Shown: in pieces, positions 44,366 to 54,783 of the stretch
Position numbering within the stretch: the first letter of the stretch is position 1
Layout: the number at the start of each line of letters is the position of its first letter
The notes under the pieces: model-generated
Database searches by the model: none
Told to the model about the DNA's origin: nothing
Seen by the model: the letters and a program-made list of their open reading frames with translations, nothing else
NCBI RefSeq assembly: GCF_000422305.1
Contig: NZ_AULN01000017.1
Span: forward strand, 1 to 64,000
DNA length: 64,000 nucleotides
Origin: Luteimonas mephitis DSM 12574
GTDB lineage: Bacteria > Pseudomonadota > Gammaproteobacteria > Xanthomonadales > Xanthomonadaceae
Direction: 5' to 3'
Translations under genes and position numbers: made by a program

Positions 44366-45270
44366 GCGCCGGCGCCGCGGTGCGCGCCGAACAGCGCCCG
44401 CAGCGGCGCGTCGAGCGGCTGGTCGAGCACGTGTTCGACATGGCGGATGCCGCTTGCGGCGAAACGCCTGGCCAGCGCCGCGCGCGCAGCGGTGAAGCGT
44501 TCGATGAACCCGTCGCGCACCGCGGCGCCATCGCCGAGGACTTCGTCGCCGGTTTCCGGATCGCGGAAGCGGTGGCCGCCGCGGAACGGGAAGTCACGCT
44601 CCTCGGCGGTCAGCAGCTGCACGACCACCACTTCGCGCCGCGCGGCGGCGAGGCGTTCGGCCAGCGCCACCACGGCGTCGTCGAAACAGTCGCTGAGCAT
44701 GATCACCAGCGTGCCGGCGTGGATGCCTTCCCACAGCGGGCGCAGCCGCTGGCCGGGCCATGCGCCGCTTGCCAAGAGGCGCTGGAGTTCGAGCACGCAG
44801 CGGTCGCGATGGCGCGCGCCGCCGCCCGCCGGCAAGGCGTGCAGGCCGCTGCCGCCGGCGGCAATGACGCCGAAGCGGTCGCCCTGGCGCAGCGCCAGTT
44901 CGATCGTGCAGGCGGCCAGCGCCTTTGCCGCATCCAGCCGCGACCAGCCGGGGCGCGCGGCGTCGCACTGCGCCATCGACGCGCTGGCGTCGAGCAGCAA
45001 CCACGCGGTCAGCGGACTGTCGCGCTCGGCCTCGCGCACGAAGAACCTGTCGGAGCGCGCATAGAGTTTCCAGTCGACCTGGCGCAGCGAATCGCCGGGC
45101 TCGTAGGCGCGGTACTGGGCGAACTCCAGGCCAGCGCCGCGGCTGCGGCTGTGGTGCACGCCATAGCCCTGCACAGCGGCCGGTTGCCGCATCGCCAGGC
45201 GCAGCGTGCCCAGCCGCGCGCGCGCGTCGGCGGGGATGAGGTCGGGATGCGTCGGGGTCGAAGTGCTCAT
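44362..45270 (-). CDS. DUF58 domain protein
   Basis: 302 residues. DUF58 core: HSRSRGAGLEFAQYRAYEPG, DSLRQVDWKLYARSDRFFVR, then WLLLDASASMAQCD, a vWA-like MIDAS D-x-S-x-S. It probably acts as the adaptor of the MoxR ATPase. The stop overlaps the BatA-like ATG. A hairpin repeat (45292-45363) fills the 99-bp gap to moxR, so expression may be uncoupled here. Confidence 0.93.
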   Translation of the reverse strand: MSTSTPTHPDLIPADARARLGTLRLAMRQPAAVQGYGVHHSRSRGAGLEFAQYRAYEPGDSLRQVDWKLYARSDRFFVREAERDSPLTAWLLLDASASMAQCDAARPGWSRLDAAKALAACTIELALRQGDRFGVIAAGGSGLHALPAGGGARHRDRCVLELQRLLASGAWPGQRLRPLWEGIHAGTLVIMLSDCFDDAVVALAERLAAARREVVVVQLLTAEERDFPFRGGHRFRDPETGDEVLGDGAAVRDGFIERFTAARAALARRFAASGIRHVEHVLDQPLDAPLRALFGAHRGAGA

Positions 45271-45291
45271 GGTGCTGGAGGCTTGCCTGCG

Positions 45292-45363
45292 GGAGCGGCG
45301 GAAGCCGCGAGCTTTTGAGTGCAGCCGATGGAAGGTCGAAAGCTCGCGGCTTCCGCCGCTCCT
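45292..45363. repeat. Dispersed GGGAGCGGCGGAAGCCGCGAGC hairpin repeat
   Basis: Arms GGAGCGGCGGAAGCCGCGAG / CTCGCGGCTTCCGCCGCTCC inside the moxR cluster. The same arm reads at 63620-63641. Confidence 0.87.
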
Positions 45364-45369
45364 TCGGAA

Positions 45370-46398
<1,029 letters not shown>

Positions 46399-46478
46399 GT
46401 GGATCCTGTCGTTCAGATGCAGATGGAGACGTGGATTCGCGGGAATGACGACGGGATGGGCCGGGGTACGCGGGACAG

Positions 46479-47177
46479 TCATGCCGTCAGCGCATAGATC
46501 GCGATATTGACGGCAAACTTGGTGTTGTCCTCGGCCAGCCAGCGCTTGTTGCGCCAGTCGTAGTCCCATTCGCAACCATAGTCCTTGTTGCTGTAGAGCA
46601 CGCCGAGGCGGCCGTTGACGTCGATGCCCTTGAGGTAATCGTGGACGAGGTCGTCGCCCCAGCCGTTGAGCTCCAGGCCGGTGGCCGGCGGGCCGTCCTT
46701 GAAGGTGAAGAAGCTGCGGTAGATGCCATGGCTGTTCGGCAGCTTCTTCAGCGCACTGGTGCCGAAGATCGACGCCATCTGGCGTTCGAACGACGTGGCG
46801 AACAGGCCGTCGATGTCGTGGTTGCAGTCGTCGACGAACACGAAGCCGCCGTTGCGCACGTACTGCTCGAAGTTGCGTCGTTCGGCGGGGTTGAACTCGA
46901 CCAGCTTGTGCCCGGCGAGGTAGCAGAACGGCGCCAGCAGCATCTTCGGGTCGGCCAGCGCCACCACGTGCTCCTTCGGGTCGACGCGCAGGCTGGTGTA
47001 GTCGATCAGCGAGGTGATCATGTTCGCCGGCATGCGCTGGTCGACGTCCCAGTCGCCGGAGTCGTACTTCAGTCGCGTGAACCAGAAGTCGTAAGGCGCC
47101 GCGGCGCGGGCGAGCGGGGCGAGCGCGGCGCCGGCCGCGCCACCAAGGACAAGTTTCAGGAACTGCGCGCGGTTCAC
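46479..47177 (-). CDS. DUF4159 protein with Tat-like signal
   Basis: 232 residues from a GTG at 47177. The N-terminus MNRAQFLKLVLGGAAGAALA looks like a signal peptide with a basic region but no twin arginine. DUF4159 signatures: FTRLKYDSGDWDVDQRMPAN, FVFVDDCNHDIDGLFATSFE, MASIFGTSALKKLPNSHGIY and VLYSNKDYGCEWDYDW. The fold is amidotransferase-like. It typically sits next to MoxR and TldD genes, as here. The gene ends 80 bp before the moxR start. Confidence 0.88.
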   Translation of the reverse strand: MNRAQFLKLVLGGAAGAALAPLARAAAPYDFWFTRLKYDSGDWDVDQRMPANMITSLIDYTSLRVDPKEHVVALADPKMLLAPFCYLAGHKLVEFNPAERRNFEQYVRNGGFVFVDDCNHDIDGLFATSFERQMASIFGTSALKKLPNSHGIYRSFFTFKDGPPATGLELNGWGDDLVHDYLKGIDVNGRLGVLYSNKDYGCEWDYDWRNKRWLAEDNTKFAVNIAIYALTA

Positions 47178-47335
47178 GATGCGGCCGTCCGCTGTCCGTC
47201 AGCCCCGCGTGGCCGGGGGGCCATGGACGCCGGCCCTGTGCAGGTCAAGGTTCCCGCGCTCCCGCCTGCGCCGGCGCGGCGGGCAGCGCGAGATGGCCAG
47301 CCCGTTGCCGCCCATGGTGCCGGGGGCGCGGTGCT

Positions 47336-48670
47336 TCACACCGCATCCGACAGCGAAGTGAAGGTGAAGTCGCGCAGCTTCATCGGCGGGATCATCATCG
47401 CGATCGAGGACTCGTCGCCCTGCACCCGGATCGGCTTGCCGAGCTCCTCGATGTTGTTGAGCATGATCACCGGCGATTCGTTGAAGCGGAAGTTCTTCAC
47501 CGGGTACTTGATCTCGCCGTTCTCGATGTAGAAGGTGCCGTCGCGGGTCAGCCCGGTCAGCAGCACGGTCTGCGGATCGACCATGCGGATGTACCAGGTG
47601 CGGGTGACCAGGATGCCCTTGCTGGTGCCGCGGACGAGGTCGGCGGTGGACTTGTCGCCGCCGGCCATGATCAGGTTGCCGGGCGTGCCGACCGCGCGCT
47701 TGCCGCTCTTCTGCGCCCAGTAGCGCGAGTAGTCCAGCGCCACCACCTTGCCGTCCTTGACGATGTCCATCTTCTCGCGCGGCAGGCCGTCGCCGTCCCA
47801 GGGCATGACCGGGACATCGGCATCGCCGGGATCGGCGTGGAAGTTCACGCGCGGGTCGTAGACCTGCTCGCCGATCTTGTTGCCACCGCCCTTCTTCGAC
47901 AGGAAGCTGCGGCCTTCGTCGGCCTGGCGCGCGTCGAAGTAATTCATCATGAACGAGATCAGGCCGGCCGCCGCCGCGGGCTCCAGGATCACGGTGTACT
48001 TGCCCGGTTCCAGCGCCTTGGCGCCCGACGACGCGGTGGCCTTGCGCACCGCGGTGCGGATGTCCTGGCCGGCGTCGAACTTGTCGACGTCGCCGAGGTT
48101 GCGCCCGACCCAGCCGGACCCGCTGCCGTCCTCGGTGCGCACGGTGCAGGTGTAGTCCAGGCCGCTGGACTGCTGGTAGCCGAAGTTGCCGTTGCTGTTG
48201 GCGAAGGCCTGGAAGCTCTGCCCGTCCTGCAGGAAGCCGGCGGCGACGAGCTTCTCGGCCTTGCAGGCATCGATCGAGTCGGCGGCGACCTTGGCGCGGT
48301 ATTCCGGCGAGATCGCGGCGGTGGACGCATTGAAGGTCCGGGTGGGCGTGTAGGCCTGCTTCCCGACGGCGGGCATGAACTCGGGGTTCTCCGGCGAGAG
48401 CCTGGCCAGTTCCTCGGCGCGGCGCACCACGCGCTCGAGCGAGGCGTCGTCGAACTGGTTGATCGTCGCCACGCCGCTGCGCTTGCCGAACGCGACCTGC
48501 ACGACCAGGTCGGTGTTGTCGACCACGCCGCTGGTGGATACGTTGTTGAGCGCGAAACGGATGTTGCCGTCGATCGACCCGCTCAGCTGCGCGGTGCATT
48601 CGTCGGCGGTCGACAGCTTGATGACCTTGTCGAGGATGGCCTTGGCTTGCGCTTCGGTGAGGATGCTCAT
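47336..48670 (-). CDS. TldE/PmbA-like protein (non-catalytic partner)
   Basis: 444 residues. TldD/PmbA family: DNTDLVVQVAFGKRSGVATI near the N-terminus, LEPAAAAGLISFMMNYFDAR, FYIENGEIKYPVKNFRFNES and C-terminal MMIPPMKLRDFTFTSL. The HExxxH zinc motif is absent, as in PmbA/TldE proteins, which pair with an active TldD to form a heterodimeric metalloprotease. It starts 22 nt after the tldD stop. Confidence 0.92.
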   Translation of the reverse strand: MSILTEAQAKAILDKVIKLSTADECTAQLSGSIDGNIRFALNNVSTSGVVDNTDLVVQVAFGKRSGVATINQFDDASLERVVRRAEELARLSPENPEFMPAVGKQAYTPTRTFNASTAAISPEYRAKVAADSIDACKAEKLVAAGFLQDGQSFQAFANSNGNFGYQQSSGLDYTCTVRTEDGSGSGWVGRNLGDVDKFDAGQDIRTAVRKATASSGAKALEPGKYTVILEPAAAAGLISFMMNYFDARQADEGRSFLSKKGGGNKIGEQVYDPRVNFHADPGDADVPVMPWDGDGLPREKMDIVKDGKVVALDYSRYWAQKSGKRAVGTPGNLIMAGGDKSTADLVRGTSKGILVTRTWYIRMVDPQTVLLTGLTRDGTFYIENGEIKYPVKNFRFNESPVIMLNNIEELGKPIRVQGDESSIAMMIPPMKLRDFTFTSLSDAV

Positions 48671-48692
48671 TGGCGAATCTCCTGTGGTCCGC

Positions 48693-50324
48693 TCAGCCGA
48701 GGCTGCGGGCGCTGCTGATGACGTTGACGCCGTTGAACCGCGCCGTGCTCGAACCGTGCGAGACCGTCGAGACCTGGCTCGGCTGACCCTTGCCGTCGAA
48801 GAACGAGCCGCCCATTCGGTAGTCGCGCTTGTCGCAGACCGCGACGCACGAGTTCCAGAATTCCGGGGTGCGCATCTGGTAGGTCACGTCTTCGAGCATC
48901 CGCGTGATCCTGCCGTTCTTGATCTCGTAGAACAGCTGGCCGCCGAACTGCGCGTTGTAGCGCTGCTGGTCGATCGAGAACGAGCCGTCGCCGATGATGT
49001 AGATGCCGTTCTCGACGTCCTTGATCATGTCGGCGACCGACAGCTCGGCCTTTCCCGCCTCGAGCGAGACGTTGGGCATGCGCTGGAACTGCACGCTCGA
49101 CCACGAATCGGCGTAGCAGCATCCCTGCGAGTGGTCGAGGCCGAGGATATGGGCCTGGTCGCGGATCGCCTGCAGGCTGACCAGCTTGCCGTCGCGGATC
49201 AGGTCCCACTGCTGGGTCTTGACGCCCTCGTCGTCGTAGCCGACGGCGCCGAGGCTGCCGGGCTGGGTCTTGTCGGCGATGATGCTGACGTGCTCGCTGC
49301 CGTACTGGAAATGGTCCCTGACCTTGTCGAGGGTGACGAAGCTGGTGCCGGCGTAGTTGGCCTCGTAGCCGAGTACGCGGTCGAGCTCGAGCGGGTGGCC
49401 GATGCTCTCGTGGATGGTCAGCCAGGTGTGCGAGGGGTCGAGCACGAGGTCGTACTTGCCCGGCTTCACCGACGGTGCCTTGAGCTTCTCCTGCACCTGC
49501 TTCGCCGCGGCGATGGCGTCCTCGACCATGTCATAGGAGGTGCTGTAGTTGACCACGCCGTTGGGCGAAACGACCTTGCCCGAGGAGTCGCCGTCCAGGT
49601 ACTCGTAACCCATGCCCATCGGCGCGGACAGGCCCTCGCGGGTGCGGAACTTGCCGCTGGCCTTGTCGATCCCGGTCACGCTCATCGGCGCCCAGATGCG
49701 GTGCACGTCCTGGTCGATGTAGGAACCATCGGTGGACGCGAAGTATTTCTGTTCGTTGACCAGGAACAGCATCGAGTTGACGAAGCTGGCGCCGGCATTG
49801 GTCGCCGCGGCGTTGACGCCCAGCAGCAGGTCGACCTTGTCCTTGACCGGAACGGCCATCGCGTTCTTGCGGATCGGCGTCTTCCACGCCACCTCGCCGA
49901 CGCCGGGCGTCGGTGCAAGCTGCACCGGCGCGGTCTGGGTCTTCGCGTTCGCCCTGGCGATCGCGACGGCCTGGCGCGCGGCATTGGCGACGCCCTGCGT
50001 GGTCATGTCGTTGGTCGCCGCGAAGCCCCAGGCGCCGTTGGCGATCACGCGGATGCCGACGCCGCTGGATTCGGTGTTGACCACGTTCTGGACCTTGTCC
50101 TCGCGGGTGATCACGAATTGCCGCAGGTAGCGGCCGATGCGTGCGTCGCAGTACGAGGCGCCGGCCTGGGTGGCGGCCTGCAGCGCGGCGTCGGCCATCG
50201 CCTTCTTCAGGCCCACGTCCATCGTCGCCAGCAGGGCCTCGGCGGCGATCGCGCGCGTGCCGAAGGGAAGCGCCAGGCCAGCCAGGCCGACGCCGCTGAT
50301 CGCGAGGAAGTCACGTCTGTCCAT
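48693..50324 (-). CDS. TldD-type zinc metalloprotease with Tat signal
   Basis: 543 residues. It begins MDRRDFLAISGVGLAGLALP, a twin-arginine signal, so the protein should be exported, unlike cytosolic E. coli TldD. The zinc motif H-E-x3-H is intact in TIHESIGHPLELDRVLGYEA at about residue 303; the third ligand Cys is expected near SQGCCYADSW. First gene of the eight-gene cluster. It may mature or degrade a secreted peptide with TldE (inference). Confidence 0.93.
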   Translation of the reverse strand: MDRRDFLAISGVGLAGLALPFGTRAIAAEALLATMDVGLKKAMADAALQAATQAGASYCDARIGRYLRQFVITREDKVQNVVNTESSGVGIRVIANGAWGFAATNDMTTQGVANAARQAVAIARANAKTQTAPVQLAPTPGVGEVAWKTPIRKNAMAVPVKDKVDLLLGVNAAATNAGASFVNSMLFLVNEQKYFASTDGSYIDQDVHRIWAPMSVTGIDKASGKFRTREGLSAPMGMGYEYLDGDSSGKVVSPNGVVNYSTSYDMVEDAIAAAKQVQEKLKAPSVKPGKYDLVLDPSHTWLTIHESIGHPLELDRVLGYEANYAGTSFVTLDKVRDHFQYGSEHVSIIADKTQPGSLGAVGYDDEGVKTQQWDLIRDGKLVSLQAIRDQAHILGLDHSQGCCYADSWSSVQFQRMPNVSLEAGKAELSVADMIKDVENGIYIIGDGSFSIDQQRYNAQFGGQLFYEIKNGRITRMLEDVTYQMRTPEFWNSCVAVCDKRDYRMGGSFFDGKGQPSQVSTVSHGSSTARFNGVNVISSARSLG

Positions 50325-50542
50325 CGAGTTGCTCCACCGGTATGGCCTGCGCGCGTCCGTCGGGTCCCCGGGACGCAGGCGTGAGAAGAGGGCGAACCCG
50401 TCGACTCTGCTGGCGGCGATGCGGAAGGGTCAAGTGACGTTCGTCACCCCCACCTCCACTGGGCGGCAGGACGAGTTGCATCCCCGACGACCGTGCAAAG
50501 CCTGCAGGAAGCCGTCGGCCACGCAGAGCCGACCCGCGACGC

Positions 50543-51838
50543 TCAGGCAACGTTGTCGGGTTCAGCGGTTGCGAGGTGCGCGTCCGGCTCGGCGATGGCT
50601 TCCCGGAGCGCGTCCGGCGTGCGCCTGGCCACGACGCTGGTCGCGGTGAGGTCGGCACTGACGTTGCCGACCGTCGAGAACACGTCGGGAATCGTGTCCA
50701 CCGCGAGCAGCACGCCCAGCGGTTCGATGGGCAGCCCCATCGCCTGCACCACCGGCATGTTGGTGGCCATGAAGCTCACCTGCCCGGGCAGGCCCACCGA
50801 ACCCATGCTGACGATCACCGCCAGGCCGACGCCGGCGGCGACGTGGGCCGTGGTCACGTCGATGCCGTAGATCCAGGCGATGAACGCGGCCACGCCGAGG
50901 TACTGGACCGGGCTGGTGATGCGGAACAGCGAGACCGCCATCGGCAGCACCAGCGAGCTGACCTGCAGCGGGTAGCCCAGGCGCACGCGCGCGCTTTCGA
51001 GCATCGCCGGCAGCGAGGCCAGCGAAGACTGCGTGCTGGCGGCGATGGTCTGCGCCGGGATGATCGCCAGCGCGAAGCGCTTGAACGGCTCGCCGCCGAA
51101 GACGCGCGCGACCAGGTACAGCATCACGGTGACGCTGATGTACAGCGTGCACTGCAGCGCGATGTACCAGGCCAGCGCGCTGAGCATCTTCACACCCACC
51201 TGGGCGCACACCGCCAGCACCAGCGCGAACACCCCCAGCGGCGCCACCCACAGCACCCAGCGCACGATCACGATCATCACGTCGCCGATCGCCTGCACGA
51301 AGTCCAGCAGCCGTGCCTTGTGCGCCGGGTCGATGCGGTTCAGGGCGAAACCGAAGAACAGCGCGAACACCACCAGCGGCAGCATTGCGCTGGCCGCGGC
51401 GGCGGCGATCACGTTGGCCGGGATGATCGCGGCGACCGCTTCGCCGAAGCCGCCCGGCGCGGTGCCGGCGGCCACCGGCGTCAGCGCGGTGCGGAACGAC
51501 TGCACCAGCGCCTCGTCGCGCGGGAGCAGCGAAAGCAGGGCGGGCGCGGCGATCGCGGTGTAGACCGCGGCCAGGGTCAGCAGGACGAGGAACACCACGA
51601 TCGCCCTGCGCGCGGTGCGGCCCGAGGATGCGGCGTCGCTGGCGGTGTTGACGCCCAGCACGATCAGCGCGGCGACCAGCGGCACGACCGTCATCTGCAG
51701 TGCGTTGAGCCACAGCCGGCCGATCGGCTGCACGAAGCCGGCGACGACGGTGGCCGTGGCCGGGTCCCAGAGCGCGAGCGCCAGGCCGATGATGGCGCCC
51801 AGTGCGAGTCCGAGCAGGATGCGGAAGGTCATCGACAT
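50543..51838 (-). CDS. Dicarboxylate/amino acid:cation symporter (DAACS)
   Basis: 431 residues. DAACS/GltP-like membrane transporter with about eight transmembrane helices and the hairpins HP1 (AASTQSSLASLPAMLESA, with the serine-rich turn) and HP2 (GSVGLPGQVSFMATNMPV). DTIPDVFSTVGNVSADLTAT is the C-terminal substrate site; the usual N-D-x-x-D-T pattern is partly kept (VDTIPDVFSTVGN). It is expected to import glutamate or C4-dicarboxylates with H+ or Na+. An ATG at 51832 is an alternative start. Next to the murein-peptide locus but separated by two repeats. Confidence 0.92.
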   Translation of the reverse strand: MSMTFRILLGLALGAIIGLALALWDPATATVVAGFVQPIGRLWLNALQMTVVPLVAALIVLGVNTASDAASSGRTARRAIVVFLVLLTLAAVYTAIAAPALLSLLPRDEALVQSFRTALTPVAAGTAPGGFGEAVAAIIPANVIAAAAASAMLPLVVFALFFGFALNRIDPAHKARLLDFVQAIGDVMIVIVRWVLWVAPLGVFALVLAVCAQVGVKMLSALAWYIALQCTLYISVTVMLYLVARVFGGEPFKRFALAIIPAQTIAASTQSSLASLPAMLESARVRLGYPLQVSSLVLPMAVSLFRITSPVQYLGVAAFIAWIYGIDVTTAHVAAGVGLAVIVSMGSVGLPGQVSFMATNMPVVQAMGLPIEPLGVLLAVDTIPDVFSTVGNVSADLTATSVVARRTPDALREAIAEPDAHLATAEPDNVA

Positions 51839-51884
51839 GCGGTGCGGGCCTCGTGCGGAAGGAAGGGCGATGTGCGATCACTTG

Positions 51885-51946
51885 GGAGCGCCCCATGGGC
51901 GCGATGCGTGCGCCGGCAAGGCCATCGCGCCCATGGGGCGCTCCTA
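51885..51946. repeat. Dispersed GGAGCGCCCCATGGGCGCGA hairpin repeat, copy 3
   Basis: Inverted arms GGAGCGCCCCATGGGCGCGA / TCGCGCCCATGGGGCGCTCC. Its right end supplies the stop codon of the L,D-transpeptidase-like gene. Confidence 0.87.
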
Positions 51947-52702
51947 CGGCAGGTGCCAGGCAGCTTGCAGGCGATCATGTTCGGCCTGCGGCAGCAGCAC
52001 GAACACCGGCTTCGCGTCCGGTCGCAGCCAGCCGTACAGCCGCTGCATCGTCGTGTCGGCCATCGCGGTGCAGCCCGCGGTCGGTGCGCCGGGCGCCTTC
52101 CACAGGTGGGCGAAGATGCAGCTGCCCGCGCCCTTGCGCGCGTCCGGGTTGTGTTCGATCACGAAGCCGCTGCGGTAGCGCTGGTCGCCGCCGTTGTGCA
52201 GGTCCAGGCGCATCGGCTCGCTGGAGCCGCGCACCGCGGCGTCGCCGACCTGCGCAGCATCGACGATGCGGTTGTACAGCGGCGAGGCAACGACATCCAT
52301 GCACCAGCTGCTGGCCTGCATCTGTGCGTAGGGCAGGGCGGTGCCGGCATGTTCCGAGTAGCCGAAGGCCTCGCCGATCGCGAACACGCCGGCCGGTGCG
52401 CGGCCGTCGCCCTCGCGCTTGACCGGTCCACTGGTTTGCGCCGGACTCAGGCCGATGCCCCAGCCAGAACCGCCGCGGCCGACGCTCACCGGCGCCGCTT
52501 CGCCCTGTTCGCGCCAGGCCCCGGCTTCGTCGCGCGCGAAGGTGCGCAGGGTGCCGGTCGTGGCATCCCAGTCGGCGGTGGTGACGAGCACCATCTGGCG
52601 GGCGTCGCGCCAGGCAGTGGCATCGGATTTCGGGCCGACGGTCGTGCAACCGGCGAGCACCAGGACGGCGAATGCGGCAAGAATGCGAAGTGTCATGTCC
52701 AT
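51944..52702 (-). CDS. L,D-transpeptidase-like (YkuD) lipoprotein
   Basis: 252 residues from the ATG at 52702; ATG codons at 52708 and 52696 are equally possible. Signal peptide with lipobox AVLVLAGC at about residue 19. The C-terminal half has the YkuD pattern: IEHNPDARKGAGSCIFAHLW then PGAPTAGCTAMADTTMQRLY, with the catalytic Cys in AGCTAM and a His in IFAHLW. It would cross-link or trim murein from the periplasmic side. The stop codon lies within the repeat at 51885-51946. The gene sits between two copies of that repeat family, as a possibly moved unit. Confidence 0.8.
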   Translation of the reverse strand: MDMTLRILAAFAVLVLAGCTTVGPKSDATAWRDARQMVLVTTADWDATTGTLRTFARDEAGAWREQGEAAPVSVGRGGSGWGIGLSPAQTSGPVKREGDGRAPAGVFAIGEAFGYSEHAGTALPYAQMQASSWCMDVVASPLYNRIVDAAQVGDAAVRGSSEPMRLDLHNGGDQRYRSGFVIEHNPDARKGAGSCIFAHLWKAPGAPTAGCTAMADTTMQRLYGWLRPDAKPVFVLLPQAEHDRLQAAWHLP

Positions 52703-52718
52703 GGTCATCAGGTCGGTT

Positions 52719-52784
52719 GCAGGGGCGCCCCATGGGCGCGATGGCCTTGCCAGCGCAAGCATCGCGCCCATGGGGCGCTCCTGC
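52719..52784. repeat. Dispersed GCAGGGGCGCCCCATGGGCG hairpin repeat, copy 4
   Basis: Arms GCAGGGGCGCCCCATGGGCG / CGCCCATGGGGCGCTCCTGC, one mismatch. Fills the gap between the L,D-transpeptidase-like start and the RpiR-type regulator stop. Confidence 0.87.
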
Positions 52785-52786
52785 GG

Positions 52787-53635
52787 TCAGGTATCGAGCA
52801 TCGGGTGCATCAGTTCGAGGTTGATCGACAGCTGCTGCAGGCGACCTTCATCCTCGCACAGCAGCTGGAAGATCAGGTCCAGCAGCTGCTGCAGCGCGGT
52901 CTGGTAGAGCAGCGGCTGGATGTGCGCGCGCTCGTCGTGGGCGGAGACCAGCAGGGACAGGTCGGCGTGCGCTCGCAGCGGGTTGGCCGTGTGCCGCGTC
53001 ACCGTGACCACCTTGCCGCGGCGTTCGTGGAACAGCCTGGCGATCTGGCACAGCGACGACTGCCTGCCGTGCTCGGAGAACGCCAGCAGCACGTCGCCGC
53101 CCGATGTGGTGGACACCGCGGCGGGCATCAGCACCGGGTCGAAGTGGTGGACCGCGAGGATGCCCAGCAGCGACAGCTTCATGGCGAACGCGCGCGCATG
53201 GATGCCGTCCGGCCCCAGGCCGATCACGAACACCTTCTGCGCGCCGCGGATCGCGTCGGCGATGGCGTCGATCGTCTCGGGCGGATTGATCAGCCGGGTT
53301 TCCTCCCCGGCCTGCGCCTTCGCGCGCCACAGGCTCTCGGCCAGCGCGGCGTGCGGGTGCGGGTCTTCGCTCGCGATGGGCGCGCCGTTCTCGTCGCCGT
53401 CGTCGCCGCGCGCGAGCGACTCGCCGACCGAATACTTCAGGTCCGGGTAGCCCTTGAAGCCGAGCTTCTGGCTGAACTTGACCACGCTCGACTGGCTGAT
53501 GCCCAGCGCGCTGGCGAGCTGCTGCGAGGAATAGTCGCGCAGCAGGTGCGCGTTTTCGAGCACGAAGTCGGCGATGCGGCGCTCGATCGCAGACATCTGG
53601 TCGCGCTCGGAGCGGATCTTGAGCAGCGGCGACAT
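52787..53635 (-). CDS. RpiR/MurR-family transcriptional regulator
   Basis: 282 residues. N-terminal helix-turn-helix (about 15-75: IERRIADFVLENAHLLRDYS, SQQLASALGISQSSVVKFSQ, KLGFKGYPDLK) followed by a SIS domain (about 125-255: AIADAIRGAQKVFVIGLGPD, SGGDVLLAFSEHGRQSSLCQ). RpiR-type regulators bind phosphorylated sugars or amino sugars such as MurNAc-6-P. Third gene of the minus-strand unit NlpC/P60-epimerase-regulator; it follows the epimerase by 13 nt, so it probably controls the whole divergent murein-peptide locus. Confidence 0.92.
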   Translation of the reverse strand: MSPLLKIRSERDQMSAIERRIADFVLENAHLLRDYSSQQLASALGISQSSVVKFSQKLGFKGYPDLKYSVGESLARGDDGDENGAPIASEDPHPHAALAESLWRAKAQAGEETRLINPPETIDAIADAIRGAQKVFVIGLGPDGIHARAFAMKLSLLGILAVHHFDPVLMPAAVSTTSGGDVLLAFSEHGRQSSLCQIARLFHERRGKVVTVTRHTANPLRAHADLSLLVSAHDERAHIQPLLYQTALQQLLDLIFQLLCEDEGRLQQLSINLELMHPMLDT

Positions 53636-53648
53636 GGCCTGCGGCGCG

Positions 53649-54746
53649 TCAGGCGGTGAGTGGTTCGAGGCCGCGGATTTCGCGGATGCCCAGCCCCGGC
53701 GCGTCGCCGATCGAGATTTCCGATTCGTTGAACGTCACTCCGCCGTCGACCGGGTCGAAGGCGCACAGCGAGGGACCGTCCAGGTCCACCTTGGTGATCA
53801 CCCCGGACTTGGCCACCGCCACGTGCACCGCGGCGGCGACGCTGATGCTGGTCTCGAGCATGCAGCCGATCATGCATTCCACGCCGTACAGCGCGGCGAT
53901 GTCGGCGATGCGGATCGCATTGGAGATGCCGCCGGTCTTCATCAGCTTGATGTTGATGATGTCGGCGGCGCGCGCCTTGATCAGGTCGATCACCTGCAGC
54001 GGGCCGAACACGCTTTCGTCGGCCATCACCGGCGTGTGCACGCGGTCGGTGACGTATTTCAGTCCGTCGATGTCCTGCGCCTTGACCGGCTGCTCCAGCA
54101 GCTCCAGGCGCACCCCGGCGTCCTCCAGCGACTGCATCGCGTAGACCGCCTGCTTCGCGGTCCAGCCCTGGTTGGCGTCCAGGCGCAGCAGCGCACGGCC
54201 CTCGACCGCGGCATAGATCGCCTTGACCCGCTCGATGTCGACGCCGATGTCCTTGCCGACCTTGATCTTCAGGGATTCGAAGCCGCGGTCCACGGCCGAC
54301 AGCGAGTCGGCGACCATCTTGTCGATGTGGTCGACGCTGATGGTGATGTCGGTGGTGATCACCGGCTCGCCGCCGCCGAGCATCTTGTAAAGCGGGGTGT
54401 CATAAAGCTGCGCCCACAGGTCGTAGACCGCGATCTCGACCGCCGCCTTGGCGCTGGTGTTGCGCTCCAGCGCGCCCTGGATGAGGCGGGTGATGCGGTT
54501 GAGGTTGGCGACCTCCTCGCCGATCAGGCGCGGCGCGATGAACTTGTTGATCGCCGACACGATCGAGCCGTGGGTGTCGCCGGTGATCACCGCCGTGGCC
54601 GGAGCCTCGCCGTAGCCGACGTGGCCGGTATCGGTGTGGATGCTGACGACGATGTCCTCGACCAGTTCGACCGTGCGCAGCGCGGTCTTGAACGGCGTTT
54701 TCAGCGGAACCCGCAGCATGCCGAAGCGGATGTCGGTGATCTTCAT
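53649..54746 (-). CDS. L-Ala-D/L-Glu (dipeptide) epimerase
   Basis: 365 residues of the enolase superfamily, MLE subgroup. The second-half barrel shows K-x-K in SLKIKVGKD, the metal ligands D in LLRLDANQGW, E in LELLEQPVKA and D in MADESVFG, and K in INIKLMKTGGI. This arrangement is that of dipeptide epimerases such as YcjG/YkfB, which convert L-Ala-D-Glu from murein to L-Ala-L-Glu so that it can be hydrolysed. It starts 37 nt after the NlpC/P60 stop and precedes the RpiR-type regulator by 13 nt. Confidence 0.93.
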   Translation of the reverse strand: MKITDIRFGMLRVPLKTPFKTALRTVELVEDIVVSIHTDTGHVGYGEAPATAVITGDTHGSIVSAINKFIAPRLIGEEVANLNRITRLIQGALERNTSAKAAVEIAVYDLWAQLYDTPLYKMLGGGEPVITTDITISVDHIDKMVADSLSAVDRGFESLKIKVGKDIGVDIERVKAIYAAVEGRALLRLDANQGWTAKQAVYAMQSLEDAGVRLELLEQPVKAQDIDGLKYVTDRVHTPVMADESVFGPLQVIDLIKARAADIINIKLMKTGGISNAIRIADIAALYGVECMIGCMLETSISVAAAVHVAVAKSGVITKVDLDGPSLCAFDPVDGGVTFNESEISIGDAPGLGIREIRGLEPLTA

Positions 54747-54783
54747 TGCGTCGCCTTGTGTGGTGGGCTGCCGGCCGCGGTGC